A stretch of 64,000 bases of DNA from Anaerolineae bacterium (GCA_020849765.1 JADLAY010000025.1:33008-97007); one strand, 5' to 3'. Positions 16,060 to 25,285 are shown, counted from the stretch's first letter. Translations and numbers: made by a program. Notes: generated by a model from the letters alone, not told the origin.

Positions 16060-17472
16060 ATGCGGAAACTGCCCGTTTCGTTATTCGCTGGCATGGCTGC
16101 TCTGTTTGTGTCCCTCGTGATGGCGGCTTGCGCGCCGGAAGCGCCGCCCGCCTTTCGCGCCACGGTCGCGCCGAGCGCCACCGCGCCCATCTACACGGCC
16201 ACGCCGACCCGGACATCGACCTTCACCCCGACGCCCACGGCCACGCTGACGCTGACGCCCTCGCCGACCGCGACGGCCACGCACACGCCCTCCCCGACGC
16301 CGACGCTGCCGCTGCTGACGCTGACACCGCCCTCCGACGAGGGCGCGCCCGCCGTCCGCCGTCCGCGCGAATTCGAGCTCGCGCCGACCGAGGGCTGGTC
16401 GTGCAACGACTTCCCGTGCGAGGATGACGTCGAGGGCTTCCTGCGCCGCATCCGTGTGCCGGAGGGCTTCCTCGTCCGCCACGTCGGGCGCTTCCCCGGC
16501 CAGCCGCTCCAGATCGCTTATGGCAGCGACGGACGCCTGTTTGCGACGGTGCTCGAAGGCGGCACGCGCAATGGGGCGGTCTACGCCATGAATGCGGACG
16601 GCAGCACCGAGCGCTACGCCGGGGATTTCGTCTCGCCGATCGGGCTGGCCTTCCAGCCGGGCACCGATGTGCTCTACGTCAGCGCGCGCCTGACACCGGA
16701 CAGCGGCGGCGTGCTCTACCGCATCCTGCCGGATGGTACATCGGAGGTCGTCCGCGACGATCTGCCGTGCTGCTTCAGCATCGTCGACAACCAGCCGAAC
16801 GGCATGGTCTTCGGCCCGGATGGCTACCTCTATCTTGGCGTCGGCTCGCTGACCGACCGCGCCGAACCCGCCGACCCGGCGCACCAGCAGTTCGCCACGC
16901 TCGAACCGCTCGAGGCCGCCGTGCTGCGCATCCAGCCGCACACCGGCGAAGTCGAGCCGTATGCGCGCGGCCTGCGCAACCCGTTCGACGTGACCTTCGA
17001 CAGCGGCGGGACGTTCTACGCCACCGATCAGGGGTTATTGACCGGCGAGGGCGATCGCGTGCTGCAGCTTGAATCGGGCGGGCATTTTGGCTTTCCCTTC
17101 TGGCGCGCGCGCGGCTGCGCCGAGTGTCCGTTCACGCCGCCGGATCTCAACGTGCTGCCCGATCTCGTGCAACTGCCGCTCTACGCCATCCCGCGCGGAT
17201 TGGTCGCCTATACCGGCGCGGCTTTGCCGCAGAACTATTACGACACTTTATTCGTCACCCTTTGGAACGCCATTGAAGGCGGCCAACGCGTCGTTCACAT
17301 TGACCCGCGCACGGTGCCCACCGACCCGGAAGCGCGGGCAACATACGTGCCAGAACCGTTTGTCACCGGCCTGATCCGACCTATCGACGTCGCGCAGTCA
17401 CCCGACGGCGCGTTGGTGGTGGCGGATTTCGTCTACGGGCACATCTGGCGCATCGACTACGTTGGGAGCTAG
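16060..17472 (+). CDS. Lipoprotein with sorbosone/glucose dehydrogenase-like beta-propeller
   Basis: 470 residues. An N-terminal lipoprotein signal peptide ends at VMAAC with Cys24. A Thr/Pro-rich spacer of about 60 residues (TATPTRTSTFTPTPTATLT style) precedes the folded part from about residue 115. That part has the PQQ-dependent sugar-dehydrogenase (GSDH) pattern: VPEGFLVRHVGRFPGQPLQIAYGS, then NQPNGMVFGPDGYLYLGVGSL, YARGLRNPFDVTFDS, and RGLVAYTGAALPQNYYDTLFV. It is probably an extracellular, membrane-tethered propeller that oxidises a sugar or alcohol, or simply binds one; cofactor residues were not checked. It ends 1 base before the next gene and is likely co-transcribed with it. Confidence 0.85.
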   Translation: MRKLPVSLFAGMAALFVSLVMAACAPEAPPAFRATVAPSATAPIYTATPTRTSTFTPTPTATLTLTPSPTATATHTPSPTPTLPLLTLTPPSDEGAPAVRRPREFELAPTEGWSCNDFPCEDDVEGFLRRIRVPEGFLVRHVGRFPGQPLQIAYGSDGRLFATVLEGGTRNGAVYAMNADGSTERYAGDFVSPIGLAFQPGTDVLYVSARLTPDSGGVLYRILPDGTSEVVRDDLPCCFSIVDNQPNGMVFGPDGYLYLGVGSLTDRAEPADPAHQQFATLEPLEAAVLRIQPHTGEVEPYARGLRNPFDVTFDSGGTFYATDQGLLTGEGDRVLQLESGGHFGFPFWRARGCAECPFTPPDLNVLPDLVQLPLYAIPRGLVAYTGAALPQNYYDTLFVTLWNAIEGGQRVVHIDPRTVPTDPEARATYVPEPFVTGLIRPIDVAQSPDGALVVADFVYGHIWRIDYVGS

Positions 17473-17473
17473 C

Positions 17474-18022
17474 ATGGTCTTCGAGCTTATTCTGACACCG
17501 GAAGCCATCCTTACGGCGCTTTTGATTCTGGGGCTGCGTGTTTTCAACACGGGCATGGCCACCGTGCGCTTGATCATCATCAATCGTGGGAATCGATTTG
17601 TCTCGTCGGCGATGGCCTTCGTCGAGGCGCTGCTGTTCGCCTACACCATCTCGACCATCGCCACCGATTTCGGCAACGTACTCAATCTGGTCGCCTACTG
17701 TCTCGGCCTGTCGCTGGGCAACTATATCGGCATGGTCATCGAGTCGCGCTACTTCTTGAGCTACGTGACGGTCAACATCATCTCGAAGACGAAGGGTCAC
17801 GAGATCGCCACCGCGCTGCGCGAGGCGGGCTACGGCGTCACCGAGTCGGTCGGCGAAGGACGCGAGGGGGCGGTGACGATGCTCAAGAGCCTGGTCGATA
17901 ACCGGCAGATGGGGCCCTTGCTGCGCATCGTCCAGCAGGTGCATAACGAGGCATTCGTGGCGGTCGAACCTGCGCGCCCGATCTACCGGGGGTGGTTGGG
18001 CACGGGGCGTAATACGTATTGA
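17474..18022 (+). CDS. UPF0316 / DUF2179-type membrane protein
   Basis: 182 residues from the ATG at 17474, immediately after the preceding stop; GGGAG lies just upstream inside the previous gene. Three hydrophobic segments occupy residues 1-90 (LTALLILGLRVFNTGMATVR; MAFVEALLFAYTISTIA; LVAYCLGLSLGNYIGMVIE). A soluble C-terminal part (VTVNIISKTKGHEIATALREAGYGVTESVGEG) matches the ligand-binding-like DUF2179 domain. This is the layout of the UPF0316 family (YebE-like), whose function is unknown. Tight spacing suggests translation coupled to the lipoprotein gene. Confidence 0.85.
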   Translation: MVFELILTPEAILTALLILGLRVFNTGMATVRLIIINRGNRFVSSAMAFVEALLFAYTISTIATDFGNVLNLVAYCLGLSLGNYIGMVIESRYFLSYVTVNIISKTKGHEIATALREAGYGVTESVGEGREGAVTMLKSLVDNRQMGPLLRIVQQVHNEAFVAVEPARPIYRGWLGTGRNTY

Positions 18023-18055
18023 GGGGCGCGTATCTGTTTCTGGCTGTGAAATCAC

Positions 18056-18124
18056 GGACGACGCGGGCGTCGTCCCCACAGATTACCACGGTTTTGTAGG
18101 GGTTTGGCGGCGCCAAACCCCTAC
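18056..18124. repeat. Two dispersed palindromes, one with a 14-bp perfect stem
   Basis: GGACGACGC/GCGTCGTCC spans 18056-18075. A 29-base element, GTAGGGGTTTGGCG facing CGCCAAACCCCTAC with one central base, spans 18096-18124. They lie between two convergent genes, so the second could terminate either transcript, though it lacks a T-run. Confidence 0.8.
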
Positions 18125-18137
18125 ATGATGATGCCCC

Positions 18138-18896
<759 letters not shown>

Positions 18897-18934
18897 GGTG
18901 TTGTCTCCCATGTGAAGTGTTCGTGTATGGACAT

Positions 18935-18964
18935 TAGACGCTGAAATTGCGCAAAGGACGCAAA
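18935..18964 (-). promoter_or_regulatory. Two-block ECF-type promoter upstream of arsM
   Basis: On the minus strand TTTGCGTCCTTT (18953-18964) is followed after 12 bases by CGTCTA (18935-18940). The same 12-mer and the same CGTCTA with a 13-base gap lie before sigZ at 19567-19597. CGTC-type -10 boxes with about 16 bases to the -35 are characteristic of ECF sigma promoters. Confidence 0.7.
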
Positions 18965-18971
18965 CTGCCGG

Positions 18972-19538
18972 TCAATTGCAGCCCTGCTCGACGCAGCAGT
19001 GGCAGTGCGGATGGTAGTCGATCACCTGGCCCAGGCGGTCGAACTGGAAGTGACAGCAGGCGAACAGCATCTCGCGCAGCAGTTTGCGCCCGCGCTGCAC
19101 GCGCGACTTGGCGCCGGAAATCGAGATGCCCAGCTGCTCGGCCAACTGCTTCTGCGTCAGACCGTGGAACTCGGTCAGGATCAGCGCCTCACGATACGGC
19201 TCCGGCATCGACGCGACCATCTCGCGCACGCTCAGACTCAAGCGCTCGGCGATCTCGTCGGTGGCGTCGTCCGCCGCGGGCTGCGGCAGATCGTCCAGCA
19301 GCGGCATGGCGGGCTTGAGCGCGCGGTAGTAGTCGTAGACGGCGTTGCGCGCGATCTGGTAGACCCAGGCGCGCAGCCGTGCGTGATCGTGCAGCCCGTC
19401 CAGATGCGTGTGCATCTTGATGTACACGTCCTGCAGCAGATCATCCGCCGCGTGCTGATCCGGCACACGCTTGCGGATAAATTTCGCCAGCGGCGTATTG
19501 AACGTTTCCCACACCGTCTCGACCGATGTCATCGTCAT
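18972..19538 (-). CDS. sigZ: SigZ-like ECF RNA polymerase sigma factor with Cys/His-rich tail
   Basis: 188 residues. Region sigma-2 (about 15-75) includes DLLQDVYIKMHTHLDGL and the RLRAWVYQIARNAVYDYYR segment. Region sigma-4 (about 103-155) includes MPEPYREALILTEFHGLTQ and the HTH LAEQLGISISGAKSRVQRGR. The last 28 residues (CCHFQFDRLG to CVEQGCN) hold six Cys (161, 162, 179, 181, 182, 187) and four His. Such a tail could bind metal or arsenite and switch the factor, since no anti-sigma gene is adjacent; this is inference. The AAGGAT ribosome-binding site supports the first ATG. arsM lies 75 bases downstream with a matching promoter. Confidence 0.92.
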   Translation of the reverse strand: MTMTSVETVWETFNTPLAKFIRKRVPDQHAADDLLQDVYIKMHTHLDGLHDHARLRAWVYQIARNAVYDYYRALKPAMPLLDDLPQPAADDATDEIAERLSLSVREMVASMPEPYREALILTEFHGLTQKQLAEQLGISISGAKSRVQRGRKLLREMLFACCHFQFDRLGQVIDYHPHCHCCVEQGCN

Positions 19539-19566
19539 GGTTTGCTATCCTTCACTCTCTGCATTA

Positions 19567-19597
19567 TAGACGCATCGAGTAGCCAAAAGGACGCAAA
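19567..19597 (-). promoter_or_regulatory. Two-block ECF-type promoter upstream of sigZ (autoregulation candidate)
   Basis: On the minus strand TTTGCGTCCTTT (19586-19597) and CGTCTA (19567-19572) are 13 bases apart, the same arrangement as before arsM. CGTCTATAAT also contains a perfect sigma-70 TATAAT (19563-19568), so housekeeping start-up transcription could overlap. Confidence 0.7.
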
Positions 19598-19660
19598 TTT
19601 GGGGCGCGAATCATTCATCCTCGCGAAAATCGGGAGCGCCGTAGGGGTGCATCACGAGCT

Positions 19661-19753
19661 CTCACCCTAAATCCCTCTCCCTCATGGAGAGGGACTTTCA
19701 GGAGCATTTTCTCCCCTTCGCCCTTAGGGAGAAGGGGCCGGGGGATGAGGGCA
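19661..19753. repeat. CCCTCTCC-type dispersed repeat (long form)
   Basis: It begins CTCACCCTAAATCCCTCTCC, contains two hairpins (CCCTCTCC/GGAGAGGG and CTCCCCTTC/GAAGGGG) and ends GGGGGATGAGGGC. It is nearly the same as 15020-15115. Confidence 0.85.
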
Positions 19754-19963
19754 CAAGGGCATTTTATGTCTTCGCCAACTGCAACATCACGATGCGCCCA
19801 TGCGCCATCCGATTGGCGCCGGTCACATCCGAGAGTGCGCTTGCGCCCGCATAGCACGGAAGCGTACAATCGTAGAGACCATTCGCCATGAGGTGAGTAA
19901 GATCCCCCGTTGTTAAAAATGCCGCGCTCGCCATTCTTTGCGGCTCAAAAATAGGATTGATGC

Positions 19964-22900
19964 ATGGCGGACAGCCTGTTCGATAATCGCTATCGCTACG
20001 ACTACATTTACCCACGCGGGCGCAGCGGCGAAACCCTGCGAGCCGTCGACACTCAGGATAACGATCGCCCGGTCGTCGTCAAGCGGCCTGCGCCGCACGA
20101 CGCCCCGCCGATCCGCAGCGGGCAGGAGGTCAGCATCCTCAACGAGCGCAAGGCGCTCTCCCGGCTGGCCGGGCACCCGTCGCTGACGGAGCTGCTCGGC
20201 GGCGGTCAATTCTACGTCAGCGGCATCGTCCACCAGTACATCGTCGTCGAGCGCGCACAAGGCACCGTGATCGCCGATTTCGTGCGCGAACTGGCGGCGC
20301 GCGGTGAGCGGATGCCCGATCTCGAAATGCTCGTCATCGTCGACATCCTGCTCGACATGCTCGTCCTCGCTCACGAGCGCGACATCGTCTACAACGACGT
20401 CGACGCCAAGCACCTGTTCTGGGATCGCGAGCACTACCGCCTCAAGGTGATCGACTGGGGCAACGCCGTCTTCCTTGAAGGTGACGAGGCCACGCCGCAG
20501 GGCGTCAGCCGCCAGAGCGATATCTACCAGGTCGGCGAGCTGCTCTACTTTATGCTGACCGGCGGGGCGCGCATGGAGGTCCCGCGCGATGCGGGTGAAG
20601 ATTTCCGCCTCGACTTCGGCGAGGACGACTCGCGCATTCCGCAGCGCTTGCAGACGATTGTCAGCCGGGCGGCGCACCCGAACGTGCGCCTGCGCTACCG
20701 CACGATCGGCGACCTGCGCCGCGACCTGATCGAGTACCGCACCCCGCTCGAACGCGACCGCGACTCCGCCGTCACGCGCCTGCTCGAACGCCTCAGGCAG
20801 AATCGCAGCAAAGAAGAATTGCACGGGATGCTGCAAACGCTCGAACCCGTGCTCTTGATGGACCCCGGCTACCCGGAGGCGCGCCGCGTCTTCAGCATGA
20901 TCGAGGATCGCCTGAGCGACCTCGAAGTCGCCGCCGATCTCGACGCCGCTCACATCTACCTGGACAGCGCTAACTGGGCGCGCGCGGCGTCCCTGCTCGA
21001 CGAACTGCGCGGCAAGACGCGCGGTGATACCGCCGTGCTGGTCAAGCTGCTGCGCGATTGGGCGCGCATGTTAGAGCGTGCCGGTTTGCACCCGACGCCG
21101 CTGGCGGTCATGGATGGCATCGCGCTCATCTTCGACGGCGATCCGGGCGCGGCGGCCTACGCCGTGTTGACGCAGGACTCGACCGACGAGCGCGTCATGT
21201 CGGTTGGCCTGCTGCTGGCGGAGCGCGTGGCCGCCCATTACGGCGAAGTCACCGTGCTGCATCCGAATCTCTACCGGCTGTCGGTCGCGCTCGACGACCT
21301 GGCCGCCGACAACGTGCCGGTCGCCGAAGTGCGCCAGATGCTGACCGACATCCGCGAGTCGCTGATCGGGCTGTCCAACAACGGTGGGCGGCGCAAACGC
21401 GCAGCCAGCAAGACGGCCACCCCCGCCAGCCTGATCGATTTGCGCGATGGCTACCGCGCGACGGTCGACCAACTGGCGACGCTCGGCGCGCTGATCGACA
21501 GCACGATCGGCCACGACAACAATGCGCTGCGCAAGCTGCCGCTCGATACGCTCGAACGTGCGACTCAGGCGACGATGGCGCTGGCCGACAACATGCACGT
21601 GATCGGCAAGCACGCCGCCAGCAGCCCGCGCGATGCCCGCGCCGCGCTCGAAAGCAGCCGCGCGATTGACCCCGGCGCTGCCGCCTGGGAATCGCTGCAA
21701 AAGCTGCTCGACGGCCTCTACGAACTGCTGCAAAGCTACCAGACCTACATCCCGGCCGCCGACGGCAGCGATCTGGCCGGGTGGCTGAATGCCTCCGCGC
21801 GCGATCTGGAGCCGTTCGCTGAGCGGCTGTTCGACGAGATGCTCAACGGCATGATCGCGGGACTGGGGCGCGCCGCCGAAAACTGGGCCGCCTACGCCGA
21901 GGCGACCGTGACCGGCAGCCGCATCGGTGCGGTGACGGCGCTCGTCAACGCGACCGAGGCCATCGGCACCGTCAGCCCGACGCTGGCCGGGTGGCTCAAT
22001 CACCTGCGCACGACCGTCGCCAGCGCCCCTTACGTCGAGCGCCACGCGCTTTATGGCGCCCTGGGCCGCGCCCTGGCCGATGGCTGGGAGAACTTCGACA
22101 AAGGCCGCGTGCAGGATGCCGAACGACTCGGCGCCCAGGCCTACGAGGCCGCCCGCAACGAAACCGAGCAGACGGCGGCCATGCGCCTGCGCGATCTGTC
22201 CGAGGTGACGCGCGGCTGGATCGAGCGCGGCGGTGTCGGCAGCGCCGACCGTACCAAGGCGGCCCTGCAGACGGTCGATAACCTGTTCACGCCGGAACAG
22301 CGCCAGACGCGCGTGCAATTCAACCGCCAGATGCCGAGCCAGGAGACCTATCTGCGCGCGATGGGCAAGGGGCTGGTTGAGCAGTTCGGGCGCAGCAGTT
22401 CCGCCGCTGTGCGCGTGCTCTTCGTCAGCTACATGCTGCAATCAGCGCAGGACGCGTCGGAAGATCAACTGGAAGATGCGGAATTCTGGCGCGAGGCAGG
22501 CCAGCGCGTGCTCGGCGATGCCGGCCTGCGCCACCCGATCACGAAGGCGATCGACGAACTGGTCGCCCGGCGGCGCGATCTGCTCTACGCGGCGACGCTG
22601 CTCAACGAGGTCGATCATGCGGGCAAGCTGGCGACGCTCGACGAGGTGCGCAAACGGCTGGAAGAAAGCCCGCAGGCGAAAATCCTGTCCCCGGCGGTCT
22701 TCAGCCTGCGCGAACTGACGGCGGCGACACGCGACTGGGCCGACGGCGAATTTCGCGCGGCGGGCATCAAGCTGGAGAACGCGATCAAGGCCATCGACGA
22801 GGTCGAAGCCTCGGCGCAGATCACGCTGACGCACTACCGCGCCTGGCTGCTCGACCTGCTCAACGCGGCGGCGGAACTGCACAACCAGATGCGCAAGATG

Positions 22901-24274
22901 CAGGTCATCATCGAGCAGCGCCCCGATGCGCCGGACAGCTTCGTCCGCAGCACGCACCGCGCGCTGGCCGAGACGACCGGGCGACTGCTCGGCGGCAGCT
23001 ACGCGACGACCATCCGCCAGTGGCGCGATACCTACGAGCAGTTCCTCGGCGTCTACACCGACCCGACGACGCGGCGCAGCGCCAAGCTCAGCCGCTTCAA
23101 CGAGTTATTCCGTGCGCTCTTCATCGACCGTCACCCGGCCTACCCGCTTTACCGGCATTGGTACACGCAGACCGACGCCGCGCCGGAGTTCCCCGCGCCC
23201 CCGACGGACGAACCGACGCCGCGCCTGGCCGAGACCGACGACGTGGAGGAAGCCGCCGAAGTGCCGGTCTTCAGCCGGACGACCGCCGTCGAGGACGAAC
23301 CCGAACCACGCCGCGGCTCGCGTCTGTGGCTGCTGTTGATCCCGCTGCTGATTGTGATCGCTGTCGGCGCCTACCTGCTTCTGAACGGCGGGCCGGGCGG
23401 GGATGGCGGTGACGATGCCACGCCGACCGCCACCGCGGATGCTGCCGCCATTGCATCGGGGGCTGCTCCAACACTGCCGACGCCGACTCCAATCGTCCCA
23501 ACGGACGAGCCGCCGACGTCGATCGCGCTGATCAACACGCTGCCCGCCGCGGCGACCAATCCACCGAGCGCGACGCCGACCGAGACCCCGGTCACGCCGT
23601 CGGGGACGCCGACGCCAACACTCACGCACACCCCCAGCGCCACGCCGACACCGAGCATCACGCCGCTGCCGCCGCAGGGCGTCCAGGGCGTGCAGAACCT
23701 GCTGACGATGCTCAGCGGCATGGAGACGGCGGATTGGTCGGTCGAGCAGTTCGGCCCGCTGCAAGAGGGTGCGGTCTGGCGGCTCGGTGCGGGCGGCCCG
23801 ACCGGGTCCGACCCGATTGTGATTCCGCTGACGCCGGATCTGCTGGAAGAGAAGTATGGCAACGAGGCGTCGCGTCGTATCATCAGCGTCGAGGCCGACT
23901 TGCAGCTCGAATCGTACAATCCGGCGCTGCTGCTCGACGACGAAGTCTACTTTGGGCTGGTCTACCAGGACGCCGCCGATCCGATCCAGACGGCGGGTGT
24001 GCAGATCAACCTCGTGCGGACGGGCGTGGTCAACGTCGGCCAGCGCGTCGGCGATATCAACGCGGTCATCAGCCAGCGCTCGCTGGGCGACGTGCGGGTG
24101 CGCCTGCGTCTGGATCGCAACCCGGAGACGGGCGCGGTGACGACCTTCATCAATGGCGAGCCGGTCGGCCTGCCGCTGCCGCTCGACGCGCCTGAAGGCG
24201 TCATCCCGGCGCTCTACGTCAAGGACGGCGGCGTGATCGTCTACCTTTCAAGCTGGACGGTGGCGCTGCGCTAA
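19964..24274 (+). CDS. Giant membrane-anchored pseudokinase-like protein
   Basis: 1436 residues. Residues 1-265 have a protein-kinase fold: VVVK (Lys40), a catalytic-loop position reading YNDVDAKH (143-150) instead of HRDLKPEN, DWG (164-166) for DFG, and SDIYQVGELLYFMLTG. The catalytic Asp is kept but the loop Lys and Asn are not, so activity is doubtful. Residues about 270-1090 are long helical, TPR- or coiled-coil-like segments. One membrane helix (about 1119-1141, WLLLIPLLIVIAVGAYLLL) leads to a Thr/Pro-rich spacer (to about 1245). The extracytoplasmic C-terminal domain (about 1250-1436) resembles a lectin-like beta-sandwich. It is a likely trans-envelope sensor or scaffold; no ligand is known. 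It stands alone between repeats. Confidence 0.8.
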   Translation: MADSLFDNRYRYDYIYPRGRSGETLRAVDTQDNDRPVVVKRPAPHDAPPIRSGQEVSILNERKALSRLAGHPSLTELLGGGQFYVSGIVHQYIVVERAQGTVIADFVRELAARGERMPDLEMLVIVDILLDMLVLAHERDIVYNDVDAKHLFWDREHYRLKVIDWGNAVFLEGDEATPQGVSRQSDIYQVGELLYFMLTGGARMEVPRDAGEDFRLDFGEDDSRIPQRLQTIVSRAAHPNVRLRYRTIGDLRRDLIEYRTPLERDRDSAVTRLLERLRQNRSKEELHGMLQTLEPVLLMDPGYPEARRVFSMIEDRLSDLEVAADLDAAHIYLDSANWARAASLLDELRGKTRGDTAVLVKLLRDWARMLERAGLHPTPLAVMDGIALIFDGDPGAAAYAVLTQDSTDERVMSVGLLLAERVAAHYGEVTVLHPNLYRLSVALDDLAADNVPVAEVRQMLTDIRESLIGLSNNGGRRKRAASKTATPASLIDLRDGYRATVDQLATLGALIDSTIGHDNNALRKLPLDTLERATQATMALADNMHVIGKHAASSPRDARAALESSRAIDPGAAAWESLQKLLDGLYELLQSYQTYIPAADGSDLAGWLNASARDLEPFAERLFDEMLNGMIAGLGRAAENWAAYAEATVTGSRIGAVTALVNATEAIGTVSPTLAGWLNHLRTTVASAPYVERHALYGALGRALADGWENFDKGRVQDAERLGAQAYEAARNETEQTAAMRLRDLSEVTRGWIERGGVGSADRTKAALQTVDNLFTPEQRQTRVQFNRQMPSQETYLRAMGKGLVEQFGRSSSAAVRVLFVSYMLQSAQDASEDQLEDAEFWREAGQRVLGDAGLRHPITKAIDELVARRRDLLYAATLLNEVDHAGKLATLDEVRKRLEESPQAKILSPAVFSLRELTAATRDWADGEFRAAGIKLENAIKAIDEVEASAQITLTHYRAWLLDLLNAAAELHNQMRKMQVIIEQRPDAPDSFVRSTHRALAETTGRLLGGSYATTIRQWRDTYEQFLGVYTDPTTRRSAKLSRFNELFRALFIDRHPAYPLYRHWYTQTDAAPEFPAPPTDEPTPRLAETDDVEEAAEVPVFSRTTAVEDEPEPRRGSRLWLLLIPLLIVIAVGAYLLLNGGPGGDGGDDATPTATADAAAIASGAAPTLPTPTPIVPTDEPPTSIALINTLPAAATNPPSATPTETPVTPSGTPTPTLTHTPSATPTPSITPLPPQGVQGVQNLLTMLSGMETADWSVEQFGPLQEGAVWRLGAGGPTGSDPIVIPLTPDLLEEKYGNEASRRIISVEADLQLESYNPALLLDDEVYFGLVYQDAADPIQTAGVQINLVRTGVVNVGQRVGDINAVISQRSLGDVRVRLRLDRNPETGAVTTFINGEPVGLPLPLDAPEGVIPALYVKDGGVIVYLSSWTVALR

Positions 24275-24277
24275 ATG

Positions 24278-24308
24278 GTGCTCGGTGCTCGGTACTCGGT
24301 GCTCAGTT
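24278..24308. repeat. Heptamer tandem tract (GTGCTCG-like)
   Basis: Four to five 7-base units: GTGCTCG, GTGCTCG, GTACTCG, GTGCTCA, GTT. Related tracts occur near 25286, 46577, 55292 and 63558. The style recalls short tandemly repeated heptamers described in cyanobacteria. Confidence 0.8.
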
Positions 24309-24379
24309 GAGCTCACGGCACAGGGTGCGGAAAAGTGCAGTCCTGGGTTCGGGTAGACGGGTAACGTGGACAGCGCATC

Positions 24380-24403
24380 GTAGGGACAGGGCGTGCCCTG
24401 TCC
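24380..24403. repeat. Dispersed palindrome GTAGGGACAGGG / CCCTGTCC
   Basis: GTAGGGACAGGG, a short CGTG centre region, and CCCTGTCC. It is a member of the constant-end, variable-core palindrome family, in the gap after the pseudokinase gene. Confidence 0.75.
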
Positions 24404-24451
24404 ACCGTCAAACGCGAGCGCAACCCATGTCCATTTGAACTCAGTTCTCCA

Positions 24452-25246
24452 TTAGGCGAACGTACCTACCTGCACGCCGGGATGGCGCAGGGCGTCGGCG
24501 ACGAAATCGTGCCAGCGGCGCAGCATGGCGGCATTGGGCGTCGGCTGCCAGTCGTGGAAGAACGTCCAGTAATGATTGGCGACGATCATGACCTCGGCCT
24601 TCGCCAGCCGGTCGAGCGCCTTCGTGTACGACTCGTCCGGATCGTCGTGGTGCGTGAACAGATATTCATCACACGTATACAACCACTGCTCCGGCGCGAT
24701 CTGCCGCCGCTGGTAGGGCTGCATATCCGCCAGGTCGGGCAGCGTCGCCAGATTCTCCGTGTTGGTGCAGATCGTCAGCCCCAGCGCGAACACCTCTTGC
24801 AGCGCCTCGGTCGAGATCTTGTCGTAGGGCGCGATGAAGGTGCGAACGGTCGCGTCCGGCAGGGCGTGCTGGAGCGCATCCAGGCCGCGCTGGAGCTTTT
24901 CGTGCGCCGTCGGGCCATCGAGCGCACCGTACTCGCGGTAGCTGTGTGACCAGCCGTGCAGGCAGATCTCGACCAACCCTTCGCGCGCCCGCCCGTTCAA
25001 ATAAGCGCACATCTCGGCGTTGTCCGCCAGCGGGCGCTCGGTCTCGTCGCCGCGGTAGCCCGGCGGGATCGACGGGTCGTACGGCGCGCCCTCGCGCCAG
25101 AGCACGCGCGTTGCGCCGGTCTGCGCCGGAATCACCGACAGGCTGACGGGCAGCCCGCGCTCCCATAACGGGGCGTAGATCGTGTCCAGCAGGCCGGGGT
25201 GGGTGAAGAAGCTCGGATCGTCGTCGCGAATGATGAGTGTCGTCAT
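24452..25246 (-). CDS. Polysaccharide-deacetylase-fold protein (DUF2334-like)
   Basis: 264 residues. It starts MTTLIIRDDDPSFFTHP, with the RDDD metal-binding-type motif of the DUF2334/NodB-like deacetylase group (residues 7-10). It continues with LPVSLSVIPAQTGATRVLW, EICLHGWSHSYREYGAL (His of the second motif) and FIAPYDKISTEALQ. There is no signal peptide, so the enzyme would act in the cytoplasm. The likely reaction is metal-dependent removal of an acyl group from a carbohydrate, but the substrate is unknown. There is no ribosome-binding site; instead a TATACT lies just 7 bases before the ATG, so the mRNA may be leaderless. Confidence 0.75.
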   Translation of the reverse strand: MTTLIIRDDDPSFFTHPGLLDTIYAPLWERGLPVSLSVIPAQTGATRVLWREGAPYDPSIPPGYRGDETERPLADNAEMCAYLNGRAREGLVEICLHGWSHSYREYGALDGPTAHEKLQRGLDALQHALPDATVRTFIAPYDKISTEALQEVFALGLTICTNTENLATLPDLADMQPYQRRQIAPEQWLYTCDEYLFTHHDDPDESYTKALDRLAKAEVMIVANHYWTFFHDWQPTPNAAMLRRWHDFVADALRHPGVQVGTFA

Positions 25247-25253
25247 GGCGCGA

Positions 25254-25259
25254 AGTATA
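25254..25259 (-). promoter_or_regulatory. -10 hexamer TATACT placed for a leaderless transcript
   Basis: On the minus strand TATACT ends 7 bases before the deacetylase-like ATG, so transcription would begin at or next to the start codon. No Shine-Dalgarno sequence is present in the interval. Confidence 0.4.
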
Positions 25260-25285
25260 GCGCGGGAAAAGGGGATGGGGATGGG

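Larger units (their letters stand above)
19539..19963. other. Gene-free stretch between sigZ and the pseudokinase gene
   Basis: 425 bases holding the sigZ promoter (19567-19597), a CCCTCTCC-type repeat (19661-19753) and, in the last 210 bases, no supported gene. A short minus-strand frame overlaps 19764-20015 but has no ribosome-binding site and runs into the next gene. Confidence 0.6.

Noticed and set aside
19764..20015. 83-residue minus-strand frame before the pseudokinase gene
   Set aside because: No ribosome-binding site, it overlaps the real start region, and its sequence matches no family. It could be a decayed gene end, but that cannot be supported.
21071..22441. 456-residue minus-strand frame inside the pseudokinase gene
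   Set aside because: Antisense shadow with His/Arg/Gly bias and no domain; the plus-strand frame is continuous for 1436 codons.
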